Positions 44,394 to 52,490 of a stretch of DNA of 64,000 bases are shown piece after piece (the stretch's first letter is position 1; the number at the start of each line of letters is the position of its first letter). The stretch is from Flammeovirga sp. EKP202 (GTDB lineage: Bacteria; Bacteroidota; Bacteroidia; Cytophagales; Flammeovirgaceae). The stretch spans positions 62,001 through 126,000 of the forward strand of contig NZ_JACVVP010000009.1 in the NCBI RefSeq assembly GCF_014534745.1, given 5' to 3'. The translations under genes and the position numbers were made by a program. Under the pieces are notes generated by a model. It searched no databases. It was not told the origin of the DNA and saw nothing but the letters and a program-made list of their open reading frames with translations.

Positions 44394-46829
44394 TTAACGT
44401 TGTGTGTGTTTTTCAAAGTGAACAGGGTCTCCCAATATTGTTACTTTGCTTAAAGGAGTTTGAAAAATAGTAGCATTCTGTTCAGCAGTAATTTCTATTT
44501 TTGAAACTCCTTTTGCTTTTGCTTTAACTTCTTGCGTAATAAAATCTTTTCCTTCAATTTGAGACCCATCATTCGCAAAAATAAATGCTTTTTGGCTCTT
44601 GCCATTTAAAGTAAGGTTAGACGATCCTATAAGTGTTGTATACAAGAACTCACTCTCAATATCAACATTCGCCTCTATATTTCCATTAAGTTCTAATTTA
44701 ACGGTATCTACATTACATTTGGCCAAGTCCAAATCACCTTTGCCATTAAATTTAATAAATGCGATGTCTTTTGGAGAGGATATCTTCAAAGTATGTTCAT
44801 CGTCATTGTTAAGTTCATCTAAAGGATAAATTTTGAGCGTTTTATTAATCGTTTTGACTAAGTATTGATCACTATTAATATTGATGTTTGTGAAGTCAAT
44901 GTCCTCGTCAAAGTCAATATCCACTTTAAAGTTACCGTAAATTTCAAGCGAGTCAGTAGGGGATATTTTTATTTGAAGCTTTTTCTTGTTGGAAGATAAA
45001 GAAGCATCAAGATGTTTCAGTTGTTTATTTTTACGACGTGAAAATTTGATATTGTTCTGGATGTCATATATATCCTCTTTATCAAACGTGTGGCAAATAT
45101 CATCTGTATCGAAGATTAAAAATCTATTTTTCTCATAGTGTTTAAACTCGATATCTTGTTCCTTAATCTTCTCTTTGATTTTATCATCAATTGTAAATTC
45201 TTTACCATGGGGTACATAGATAAAAAGTTGCATGGATTGCATTCTGTATTTTACACCTCTCGGAAAAGAGAAATGGGAGCCCAATGTGATACTGTTGGCT
45301 TCGACCTTTGAAGTATAATCGATTGCTTTGGCATTGATAATAGCTCTTTCCCTTGTCTTACCCAATGCTTCTTGCAGGAATACAAGTTTTAATTTATCTC
45401 CGTCATAACCATTGATATATACTTTAGTCTCGTTTAGCGGTATGTTACCAAGCCTTTCCATTTTTAATTCTAAAGGCATAGCATTGAGTGGTAACATCAC
45501 TTCTTCTTTATGAGTAGCTTGATTGTCAAAGTTGTGTACTGACATGTTCAAAGCCGTTAAAAGTAAGATGGTGAAAACAATGTTTGAAGTAATTAATCCA
45601 AAAAGGAAGCTGTTATTGACATTCTTTTTAAAGGTAATCAAAGAGGTGCTTATGACAAATAACAAGATCGTGAATACAGTAAATTGTAAGGCACTGATGA
45701 TCGCAGTGGTATTGGGTATACTGTATTGGATGGTATTGAGTAAGTTATGATCATACTCAAATAAGACCTCATTGGCAATGTCTTCACTGATATAATCAAA
45801 GATGGAGTATAAAGGAATAATCTTTAAGCTAATACCTAGTATTGGAATAGCTGTAAAAACCATTGTGATTGTTGTGATAAATAATACAGCCCCAACCAGG
45901 AAGCAGAAACCTCTTAAAAGCTTATAAAGTAAAGGACTTGCATTTACTTTAAAGTTGGTGTTCTCAATCTTTTGATAGATGCTATTAAAGTATTCGCCAG
46001 AGAAATTAGTGTTTTCGAAAGTTTTAGTTAGATATGCTTCGATTTCTGTAAGGTTAAATTGCACACCCTTACTTTGGAATTTATCTTTTAAACTTCTTGA
46101 ATAAGGTGTAACAGTCCATATAATGGCATATATAAGTATTAACTCATTAAAAAAGTAAGTACAGAAAATCAATCCTAACCTGATCCAATTAATATCAATA
46201 CCAAGATAATTACTTAAACCTGCAGCAACACCACCAAAGATTTTTTTCTCTTTATCTCTAAAGAAGATTCTCACATTTTCGTCTCTTTGAATATTTCTTT
46301 TTTCAGGAAGTAATAACCAACCCACAAGATATGCAATAGAAATTGTCAACAGTGGCCCTTTAGTTGTCCCTAAGATAAAGAGAGGTAAAATCAATAAAAG
46401 TCTGATCCATAAAGGATCAATTTTTAAAGAATCCGCGATGCCGGCAGCAACTCCTCCAATTTGTTGTCTATCTATATCTCTGTAGAGGTTTTTAAACTTT
46501 TGAGATAAAGTAGAAACGGTTTCATTATAAATTGATTGTGATTGAGTTTCTGACTCTTTTTGAAGATCAGGAATAGTGTATCCATCAGGAAGACCTATTA
46601 TTAATATAGCTTGTTTGACATCATCTTCTTTAAGAAAGTCAAACTCACTTTCTATATAGGGTAGTAGAAGTTCAGCCAATTTGTACTCAATCTCTTTGAT
46701 GATAATTTCAGAATTGTTGAAATTTTTCAAATGTTCATATAAGGCACTTCTGTAACTATCCAAAAGTGATTTAGCATCTCCTGTGATTTTGAAGACATTA
46801 TTTCCTATATGTACATTATTGTGAATCAT
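44394..46829 (-). CDS. Double PspC-domain membrane protein with GIN-like C-terminus
   Basis: An 811-aa inner-membrane protein. After a soluble helical N-terminus (1-95) come two PspC domains (about 112-172, QQIGGVAAGIADSLKIDPLWIRL; about 188-245, KKIFGGVAAGLSNYLGIDINWIRLG in pieces), each with the G-G-V-A-A-G-h-A/S and D-x-x-W-I-R-L marks. Helices at about 300-440 cross the membrane. The last ~250 residues form a beta-helix like the GIN/DUF2807 head domain (NGKGDLDLAKCNVDTVKLELNG, SNLTLNGKSQKAFIFANDGS). PspC domains signal envelope stress; GIN domains are outward-facing adhesin-like. This arrangement is common in Bacteroidota and its function is unknown. A promoter candidate sits at 46877-46884. 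Confidence 0.88.
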   Translation of the reverse strand: MIHNNVHIGNNVFKITGDAKSLLDSYRSALYEHLKNFNNSEIIIKEIEYKLAELLLPYIESEFDFLKEDDVKQAILIIGLPDGYTIPDLQKESETQSQSIYNETVSTLSQKFKNLYRDIDRQQIGGVAAGIADSLKIDPLWIRLLLILPLFILGTTKGPLLTISIAYLVGWLLLPEKRNIQRDENVRIFFRDKEKKIFGGVAAGLSNYLGIDINWIRLGLIFCTYFFNELILIYAIIWTVTPYSRSLKDKFQSKGVQFNLTEIEAYLTKTFENTNFSGEYFNSIYQKIENTNFKVNASPLLYKLLRGFCFLVGAVLFITTITMVFTAIPILGISLKIIPLYSIFDYISEDIANEVLFEYDHNLLNTIQYSIPNTTAIISALQFTVFTILLFVISTSLITFKKNVNNSFLFGLITSNIVFTILLLTALNMSVHNFDNQATHKEEVMLPLNAMPLELKMERLGNIPLNETKVYINGYDGDKLKLVFLQEALGKTRERAIINAKAIDYTSKVEANSITLGSHFSFPRGVKYRMQSMQLFIYVPHGKEFTIDDKIKEKIKEQDIEFKHYEKNRFLIFDTDDICHTFDKEDIYDIQNNIKFSRRKNKQLKHLDASLSSNKKKLQIKISPTDSLEIYGNFKVDIDFDEDIDFTNININSDQYLVKTINKTLKIYPLDELNNDDEHTLKISSPKDIAFIKFNGKGDLDLAKCNVDTVKLELNGNIEANVDIESEFLYTTLIGSSNLTLNGKSQKAFIFANDGSQIEGKDFITQEVKAKAKGVSKIEITAEQNATIFQTPLSKVTILGDPVHFEKHTQR

Positions 46830-46876
46830 AAAAAGTGATTAAGTGATATGGTTTTCAACTTATAAGTATAAACAAT

Positions 46877-46884
46877 CAAAACTA
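46877..46884 (-). promoter_or_regulatory. Putative -7 promoter element of the PspC gene
   Basis: Minus-strand TAGTTTTG matches TAnnTTTG 47 bases before the start at 46829. No clear -33 match was found. Confidence 0.4.
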
Positions 46885-47049
46885 AAATTTGACCAATTTT
46901 ATCGATTTGTCTGCTTGTGGTTGTTAAGTGGTTGATATTCAGTTGTTAAACACTATTTTTCACGTCAAGTATATATGAATTGTAAAATTTGATACTGTTC
47001 ATTTTTGTACATTTTGAACACAATTTTCTTTAATATTTGATAGCTCTTG

Positions 47050-47057
47050 TATATTTG
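47050..47057 (+). promoter_or_regulatory. Putative -7 promoter element of the FKBP gene
   Basis: TATATTTG matches TAnnTTTG 34 bases before ATG 47092. A weak TTTC (47025-47028) stands about 21 bases upstream as possible -33. Confidence 0.4.
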
Positions 47058-47091
47058 ATTTAAAATATTTGAATTACGCATTAATTTAGAC

Positions 47092-47769
47092 ATGAAAAAT
47101 TTTTTATTCCTAACAACAATTCTTTCGTTCATTTTTTCAGTTTCAGCTTATGCTCAATGCGATAAGTGTAATCCGGCATCAGAAGAAGTTGATTTTTGTT
47201 ATACTGATACTCGTTTTGAGGGATTATGTGCAAAATTTAAAGAAGGGAAATCCTATTTTTATATGGATAGAAAAAAGAAAGAACTTCGAATTGATTTTAA
47301 TTTTGACAAGTCATCAGATCCTCTTTCTTACAAAAAAATGGTTACCAATAAGAAATTAAAAATTTCTGCACTTGAATTGTTATTCATTCAGACTGCCATA
47401 GAAGTTTGGAATGATGAGAAAATTAAAATCGGTTATGACTTTTTACCTTCTGGTTTGGGAATAAAGGTTCTCACAAAGGGTGATGGAGAAAAGCCACAAA
47501 AAGGACAGAAAGTAATAGTTCATTATACAGGCCTTTTAGAAGATGGTAAAAAGTTCGATTCTTCAAGAGATAGAAACAGACCATTTGAATTCAATGTAGG
47601 AGTTGGTGAAGTAATCAAAGGTTGGGACGAAGGCGTTATGAATTTACCTGTAGGATCAAGAGCAATGTTGTTGATTCCAGCAGAACTTGGGTATGGCTCT
47701 AGAGCAATTGGACCTATCCCTGCAAACTCAACGTTATTCTTTGATATTGAGGTGATTGGAGTGAAATAG
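47092..47769 (+). CDS. FKBP-type peptidyl-prolyl isomerase, exported
   Basis: A periplasmic or outer-membrane-associated prolyl isomerase of 225 aa. The signal peptide spans 1-21 (ending SAYAQ). Residues 24-115 are a family-specific segment with four Cys (CDKCNPASEEVDFCY..GLC) of unknown role. The FKBP domain (about 125-225) is complete: KGDGEKPQKGQKVIVHYTG, LEDGKKFDSSRDRNRPFEF, VIKGWDEGVMNLPVGSRAML, PAELGYGS and NSTLFFDIEVIGV. Active-site residues Y (HYTG), F/D (KFDSS), W (KGWDEG) and Y (LGYGS) are all present. A cap with paired cysteines before the isomerase domain is a notable addition. It has its own promoter candidate and no obvious operon partner. Confidence 0.93.
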   Translation: MKNFLFLTTILSFIFSVSAYAQCDKCNPASEEVDFCYTDTRFEGLCAKFKEGKSYFYMDRKKKELRIDFNFDKSSDPLSYKKMVTNKKLKISALELLFIQTAIEVWNDEKIKIGYDFLPSGLGIKVLTKGDGEKPQKGQKVIVHYTGLLEDGKKFDSSRDRNRPFEFNVGVGEVIKGWDEGVMNLPVGSRAMLLIPAELGYGSRAIGPIPANSTLFFDIEVIGVK

Positions 47770-47884
47770 TGTTAATGCTCCCTAATACTTCAATTCAAAG
47801 AAACTTTTTCATTTAAATAAGAATCTTTTTCCTAATAAATCCGTTTATATATAGTGTTAAAGGAACATTTAAACCCGGACTTTT

Positions 47885-48325
47885 ATGAAAAAGATATTTT
47901 TATTGGCTTTGTCTATTATTGTTTCACAATTTTCTGTTGCTCAATCTATAGATAGTAAAGATTATTTGACTGATGTCACAAAAGATATCATCACTACTCT
48001 TGAAAATGGAGAAGATCAAGATCCAACGGTTTCTTTTGTTGTTCCAAAAAAATCAGAAATAGAGTACACTGAGTTTTTAGAAAAGCAGTTTGAACATAAT
48101 AATACAGAGCATATACATCTGTCGGTTAAAGATATTGAAGATTTCACACCTGTAGTGACTGTCAATAATTCTGGTAAATCGATAATGAAGCTAAAAAACG
48201 AAGCGATGCCAATGTCGCAGACAGACGGGACGCATGTTTTTTATGCTGGAACAGATAAAATGATCAGTTCTCAGAATGCTTTAGTAGGTGTAAGGGTTGC
48301 AATAATTTCTATCAATAAAAAATAA
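47885..48325 (+). CDS. Small secreted protein of unknown function
   Basis: A 146-aa exported protein: signal peptide residues 1-19 (MKKIFLLALSIIVSQFSVAQ). The mature chain is short and polar, with HIHLSVKDIEDFTPVVTVNN, a run MKLKNEAMPMSQTDGTHVFY and an end ALVGVRVAIISI. No family is recognised and there are no cysteines in the mature part. It lies 115 bases after the FKBP isomerase gene and is followed by a terminator. It could be a client or partner of the isomerase, but only by position. The signal peptide and clean terminator support it being a real gene. Confidence 0.75.
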   Translation: MKKIFLLALSIIVSQFSVAQSIDSKDYLTDVTKDIITTLENGEDQDPTVSFVVPKKSEIEYTEFLEKQFEHNNTEHIHLSVKDIEDFTPVVTVNNSGKSIMKLKNEAMPMSQTDGTHVFYAGTDKMISSQNALVGVRVAIISINKK

Positions 48326-48346
48326 AAACATCCAAAAATATATCGT

Positions 48347-48378
48347 GAGGGCACATTTTAGGTGTCCTCTTTTTTTTT
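48347..48378 (+). terminator. Terminator after the small secreted protein gene
   Basis: Stem GAGGGCAC / GTGTCCTC (one G-T pair) with a 7-8 base loop, then a run of 9 T, 22 bases beyond the stop. Confidence 0.75.
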
Positions 48379-48455
48379 AAGTGATAATTTATACTGTTGC
48401 AACATAGTTTAAATTATTTACAACACTACTGAAAAGGAGTAGAGCGAGTGAGTGG

Positions 48456-48463
48456 TAGATTTG
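48456..48463 (+). promoter_or_regulatory. Putative -7 promoter element of the LuxR-type regulator
   Basis: TAGATTTG, followed by CA, is an exact TAnnTTTG match 44 bases before ATG 48508. A -33 element is not evident. Confidence 0.4.
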
Positions 48464-48507
48464 CATCATATTATTAGTAAAATGATGATTAACTAATTAC
48501 TATTACA

Positions 48508-49635
48508 ATGAATTCGCTCGAAACAAAAAGTCCTTTGGTTAGGGATGTGTACGCTTTACATGAAAACAATTTTTTTGCTGAACCATCTCTGGCTAGTTGT
48601 GTATTAAAAAACAAGATTTGTCTAATCGGTCATAAAGCTTTGATCGTGACGACAGTTCTATCTTCTTTACTTTTTTTGGTTAGTAATACTACCGCCACTG
48701 TTCTTATGCCTTCAATTATGATTGCTGCTTTATTTTTAGATTTAAAGCTTATCAAGCATAGAAGGTATGAAATGTCTATTCAGCTCAATGCGATTTTGAT
48801 GACCTTTATAGGTATCTTTTTTACGTTGATTGTGCCATGTACAGTTTTAGAAAGTTTTATTCTACTTTCTGCGATGATCTTAATGGTCTTTCAAAAGCAA
48901 CAACAATTAACTGGAAAAACAATTTTTATTATTTCTTCTATGATTTTATCTGTTGTAGTCATCAAAATTCTTTTTCCTGTCAAATTTTATATTGATATTG
49001 AGAACTGGCAGGCCACTATTTTTCATATTGGCACAATAGGTGTAGTCTTAGGAATCATATTCTTGACAATTAGAGTTTATCAAAATCACTCTAAAACTGT
49101 AGAACATGAAGCCTTCAATGAAAAGAATCAAATTCTCAAAAGTACTGAGAAAGAAATGGAGGCTCGTAACAATGAGCTAAGTATCCAAAACCAAGAATTA
49201 GAAAATCAATTATCATTAAAGCAAAATGATATTGAAAGTATCAATGCCAATGTATTGGTACAAATGAAGAATAAAGAAAAGGTACTTCAACAGCTGGAAG
49301 GCCTTACAGGTAAAAGTGAAGTAAAGAAAGAGCTTCAGAAAATAATTATCGAATTGAGGTCGCAATTAGATACCGATAAAAAGCTACATACGCTACAGGG
49401 AAATATCAAAGACGTCAATGCGGAATTTTCAGTAAGACTGATAGAACAATACCCAGTCTTAACTAAGAATGATAGAGAATTATGTGCATACATGAAATTA
49501 GGAATGTCTTCTAAAGAAATTGCACAATTAAGAAATACAACGGCAAATGCCATCAATGTAGCAAAGTCTAGATTGAGAAAAAAAATGGGGTTGTCTCATA
49601 ATAAAGAGATTGCCGAAAGACTATATCAATTATAA
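48508..49635 (+). CDS. Membrane-anchored LuxR/GerE-type transcription regulator
   Basis: A 375-aa regulator with a membrane domain. About five hydrophobic helices lie between residues 40 and 195 (KALIVTTVLSSLLFLVSN, TAFIGIFFTLIVP-like, FIISSMILSVVVIKILF, FHIGTIGVVLGIIFLTI). A coiled coil (about 200-285) follows, and a C-terminal helix-turn-helix (about 318-375): LTKNDRELCAYMKLGMSSKEIAQL, then TANAINVAKSRLRKKMGL. The layout resembles the Bacteroidota regulators that join TPR, TM helix, coiled coil and LuxR-like HTH, but here a polytopic domain replaces the TPRs, so the signal may be lipid- or membrane-borne. It has its own promoter candidate and terminator. Targets are unknown. Confidence 0.85.
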   Translation: MNSLETKSPLVRDVYALHENNFFAEPSLASCVLKNKICLIGHKALIVTTVLSSLLFLVSNTTATVLMPSIMIAALFLDLKLIKHRRYEMSIQLNAILMTFIGIFFTLIVPCTVLESFILLSAMILMVFQKQQQLTGKTIFIISSMILSVVVIKILFPVKFYIDIENWQATIFHIGTIGVVLGIIFLTIRVYQNHSKTVEHEAFNEKNQILKSTEKEMEARNNELSIQNQELENQLSLKQNDIESINANVLVQMKNKEKVLQQLEGLTGKSEVKKELQKIIIELRSQLDTDKKLHTLQGNIKDVNAEFSVRLIEQYPVLTKNDRELCAYMKLGMSSKEIAQLRNTTANAINVAKSRLRKKMGLSHNKEIAERLYQL

Positions 49636-49653
49636 TTTAGAGTATATTTTATA

Positions 49654-49686
49654 AATGCCCATCAAATTTTGATGGGTATTTTTTTG
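49654..49686 (+). terminator. Terminator after the LuxR-type regulator gene
   Basis: Stem AATGCCCATCAAA / TTTGATGGGTATT (one G-T pair) with a short loop and a run of 9 T, 18 bases past the stop. Confidence 0.85.
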
Positions 49687-49779
49687 CTTAATTTTAATTC
49701 TTTCAATAATAAACAGCTCATTGTCAAAAAAGTTTTCTATTTAGGACTTAGTAGACAAGGAAGTCTTTTCTAAAATACA

Positions 49780-49829
49780 AATTCCTTATCACCTATCCAT
49801 CACTTAAAATGGACAGATGATAAGGAATT
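49780..49829. repeat. Long imperfect hairpin downstream of the EamA gene
   Basis: AATTCCTTATCA pairs with TGATAAGGAATT (12 bp), enclosing a second short pairing (ATCCAT / ATGGA-like). It stands 36 bases past the EamA stop (minus strand) and is a possible terminator lacking a good T-run. Confidence 0.5.
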
Positions 49830-49865
49830 ATATTAGTAAAATACTATATATAGGCCGTTACTCTT

Positions 49866-50774
49866 TTAGTGTTCTAAAACTGCTTTTTTAGATTTAATTT
49901 TCACACTATTGATTAATAAACCAATGATGACGAGTAAACCGCCAAATAATTGAGGAGTTACAATTTTTTCTCCTAGAATGAATGAAGCAGAAGCTCCAAA
50001 TACTGGAACTAAATTCATAAACAATGCACTTGTTTCAGCACCTATTTCTTTAATGGACACAAACCAAAAAGCACCACATAATGCTGTAGATAGTGCTCCC
50101 ATGAAAAATAATGCTCCTAAATATTCATAATCTGTAGGCATTATAAAATCTTCGAAGAATACACTAAAGCCAATAAAGCAGATACATGCCACTACAGTAA
50201 CCAATGTTGTGAGCCAAAGAGGAGCAAATCCGCCTAAATATTTTTTGATATAAACATTACCAAAGGAGAAGCTAAGATTAGCACAAAGTATATAGATGTC
50301 TCCTTTTGAAAAGGAAAGATTGGTGATAACACTAATATCTCCTTTCGATAAAACAAACAAAATACCTAAGAACCCGAAGAGCATAGCTACAATCTGTCTT
50401 ATAGACAATCTTAACCCTAACATGGGTATGGAGATCAAAGCTGTATTTAAAGGAGTAAGACCAATGATGAGTACGCCATTAAAAGCCGAAGTATATTTCA
50501 TTCCTTCTAAAAAAAGAATATTATATACAAAAGCACCTACCACTCCGACAAAGACAATACTTTTCCACTTCAGAATTGCATCTTTAATGTCTTTCTTCGT
50601 TGGTTTTTTTAAATACATGATGAGTACTAGCAGTATTGCTCCTAAAGTGTAACGGTAAGTTCCCGTTAGCATTGCAGAAGTGTATCGTAGTGCTACTTGG
50701 GTGATGTGGAAATTTATACCCCAAATGAAAGTAGTAAATACTAGAAAGAAATAATATTTATTGAATGTTCGCAC
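49866..50774 (-). CDS. EamA-family (drug/metabolite) transporter
   Basis: A 302-aa inner-membrane protein with ten predicted helices in two EamA repeats. Repeat one opens YYFFLVFTTFIWGINFHITQ and shows YTSAMLTGTYRYTLGAILLV; repeat two begins near 150 (GDIYILCANLSFSFGNVYIKKY) and has ETSALFMNLVPVFGASASFILGE, with the typical P-V-x-x-x and L-G-E near the end. Such proteins export metabolites, amino acids or drugs; the substrate is unknown. It reads toward the LuxR-type gene and is divergent from the caspase-like gene (124 bases). Nothing about its neighbours points to a substrate. Confidence 0.92.
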   Translation of the reverse strand: MRTFNKYYFFLVFTTFIWGINFHITQVALRYTSAMLTGTYRYTLGAILLVLIMYLKKPTKKDIKDAILKWKSIVFVGVVGAFVYNILFLEGMKYTSAFNGVLIIGLTPLNTALISIPMLGLRLSIRQIVAMLFGFLGILFVLSKGDISVITNLSFSKGDIYILCANLSFSFGNVYIKKYLGGFAPLWLTTLVTVVACICFIGFSVFFEDFIMPTDYEYLGALFFMGALSTALCGAFWFVSIKEIGAETSALFMNLVPVFGASASFILGEKIVTPQLFGGLLVIIGLLINSVKIKSKKAVLEH

Positions 50775-50898
50775 TGTTAATTTGAAAGTTGATGGAAGTT
50801 TATTTTTTCAAATATCGAAAAAATTAGCACGATTATAGTAATTATTTAGACTTTAGATACTTTTTACCCCTTAACATAAGCTTTACAAGATAGATACT

Positions 50899-52428
50899 AT
50901 GACTTTACATTTTCGAAAGATATTATTTTTATTGTATTTCTTGCTGTTCAACCTTCTGCTTTCTAATGGACAAACGACTCGAAGTGTTGTAATTAACCCT
51001 GCATATGAACATGAGTTTCAGGGGGAGATTACATCTCGTAAATATGCTTTGTTTATTGGTACGGACGATTATGATTATTTTAATACCTTGAATAATCCTA
51101 TTAACGATATAGAAGAGGTCAGTAGATTATTGGCAGATAAGTATGCGTTTAATACCAAAATATTAAAGAATCCTGATGCGAACCAAGTACTTTCTACAAT
51201 AAAACAATACCGTACTTTACTTAAGCCTAATGACCGGTTTTTACTGTACATCGCAGGTCATGGAACATACGATAATATCCATTATAAGGAAGGCTTTTTG
51301 GTGATGAAAGAAACCAAAAATGAAGCACTTGATCCCAATCTTTTGACTTATTTGCCATTTCAGTACATCAAAAATATTACGGACAATCTTCCTTCTCGAC
51401 AAGTGATGTTAGTAGTTGATGTTTGTTTTGGAGGGGCTTTCAATGATCAGATTCAACGGAATAGAAGTGGGGCTTCGCGAAATTATCATTGGAATGCGAA
51501 TGTATTTTTGACTAACCAATTAAAAGAAAAAGGAAGGTTTGTAATGAGTTCGGGGAGATTAAACCCTGTTCCTGATGGAGATTATGGACAACATTCCCCC
51601 TTTGCAGCTGATTTTATTAAAGCTCTGGAAATTAATGCAAACGATAGTATTGTTACCGCTCAGAAAATTCAATTAGAACTGCAAACTTTAGCTTCAAACC
51701 CCATTTTTGGGTATTATGGAGAAACCAAAGGGATTACCGACTTTGTTTTTAAAGCGAGGAGTTCAACTTCTAAAGTAAACGAACAAGAAAGGATAGATAT
51801 CTTGGTCAATATGTATTATGCTTATTTAAAAGGTTTGTCATTAGAATTTTCAAAAAAACTCTTTTTGAACTCTGTTCAGCTTCAAAAAATTGCAAATGAG
51901 TTTTATACTATGGCCCGTAATGGAAATGTAGAGGCATCGTTTTGGGTGACCTATATGAATCATTGCAGGCATGGAATACAATTGAGTCAATCAGAAGTGA
52001 GGAATTTTTCTACGTTGGCGTATGAAACTTTTAAAAAAGAACATACTGAGATGATGAATGATGAACATATTTTTCAGTTGACAATCTTACAGTCAGAAGG
52101 AATTGTACCTATTGAAAATCATCAAATATTGCAAGAACAGATTACATCATCTGTCAATATTGGAAGTTCTATGAGTAGTTTTTATGCAGGAAGATATTGT
52201 AAAAAGCGATCTAATTTAAAACGTGCTTATTTTTACTTCTTAAATGGAGCCAAGGAGGGCAATGCTTTTTGTCAGTATGAACTTTCTTCGCTGATTTATA
52301 GGCAAAAGGAAGAGTTAGAAAAATTAGGTTATGTTGATTTAGATTATAAAAAATGGCTTCTTAAGGCAAGTCAAAATGGACTAAGACGTGCTAAAGATGT
52401 TATCATATCTCAGGGGCTGACAGAATAA
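50899..52428 (+). CDS. Secreted caspase-like (C14) protease with Sel1-like C-terminus
   Basis: A 509-aa exported protein with a cysteine-protease domain of the caspase/metacaspase clan. The signal peptide spans 1-25 (ending LLLSNGQ). The catalytic domain (about 45-290) begins RKYALFIGTDDYDYFNTLNN, has the His loop FLLYIAGHGTYDN (His about 121) and the Cys loop VMLVVDVCFGGAF (Cys about 176), both intact, and SSGRLNPVPDG near 215. From about 310 on, helical repeats appear, including TMARNGNVEASFWVTYMNH and YFYFLNGAKEGNAFCQYELS, which resemble Sel1 units. Caspase-like proteases prefer Arg/Lys or Asp; preference cannot be read. It converges on a helicase gene, sharing a terminator. Confidence 0.88.
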   Translation: MTLHFRKILFLLYFLLFNLLLSNGQTTRSVVINPAYEHEFQGEITSRKYALFIGTDDYDYFNTLNNPINDIEEVSRLLADKYAFNTKILKNPDANQVLSTIKQYRTLLKPNDRFLLYIAGHGTYDNIHYKEGFLVMKETKNEALDPNLLTYLPFQYIKNITDNLPSRQVMLVVDVCFGGAFNDQIQRNRSGASRNYHWNANVFLTNQLKEKGRFVMSSGRLNPVPDGDYGQHSPFAADFIKALEINANDSIVTAQKIQLELQTLASNPIFGYYGETKGITDFVFKARSSTSKVNEQERIDILVNMYYAYLKGLSLEFSKKLFLNSVQLQKIANEFYTMARNGNVEASFWVTYMNHCRHGIQLSQSEVRNFSTLAYETFKKEHTEMMNDEHIFQLTILQSEGIVPIENHQILQEQITSSVNIGSSMSSFYAGRYCKKRSNLKRAYFYFLNGAKEGNAFCQYELSSLIYRQKEELEKLGYVDLDYKKWLLKASQNGLRRAKDVIISQGLTE

Positions 52429-52430
52429 AA

Positions 52431-52472
52431 AAATAGCATGTTTGATCATTATTTTAGTCAAACATGCTATTT
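52431..52472. terminator. Bidirectional terminator between the caspase-like and helicase genes
   Basis: A perfect 15-bp stem AAATAGCATGTTTGA / TCAAACATGCTATTT with a 12-base loop between convergent stops. Confidence 0.9.
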
Positions 52473-52490
52473 TACTTTAACGTTTTTCTT

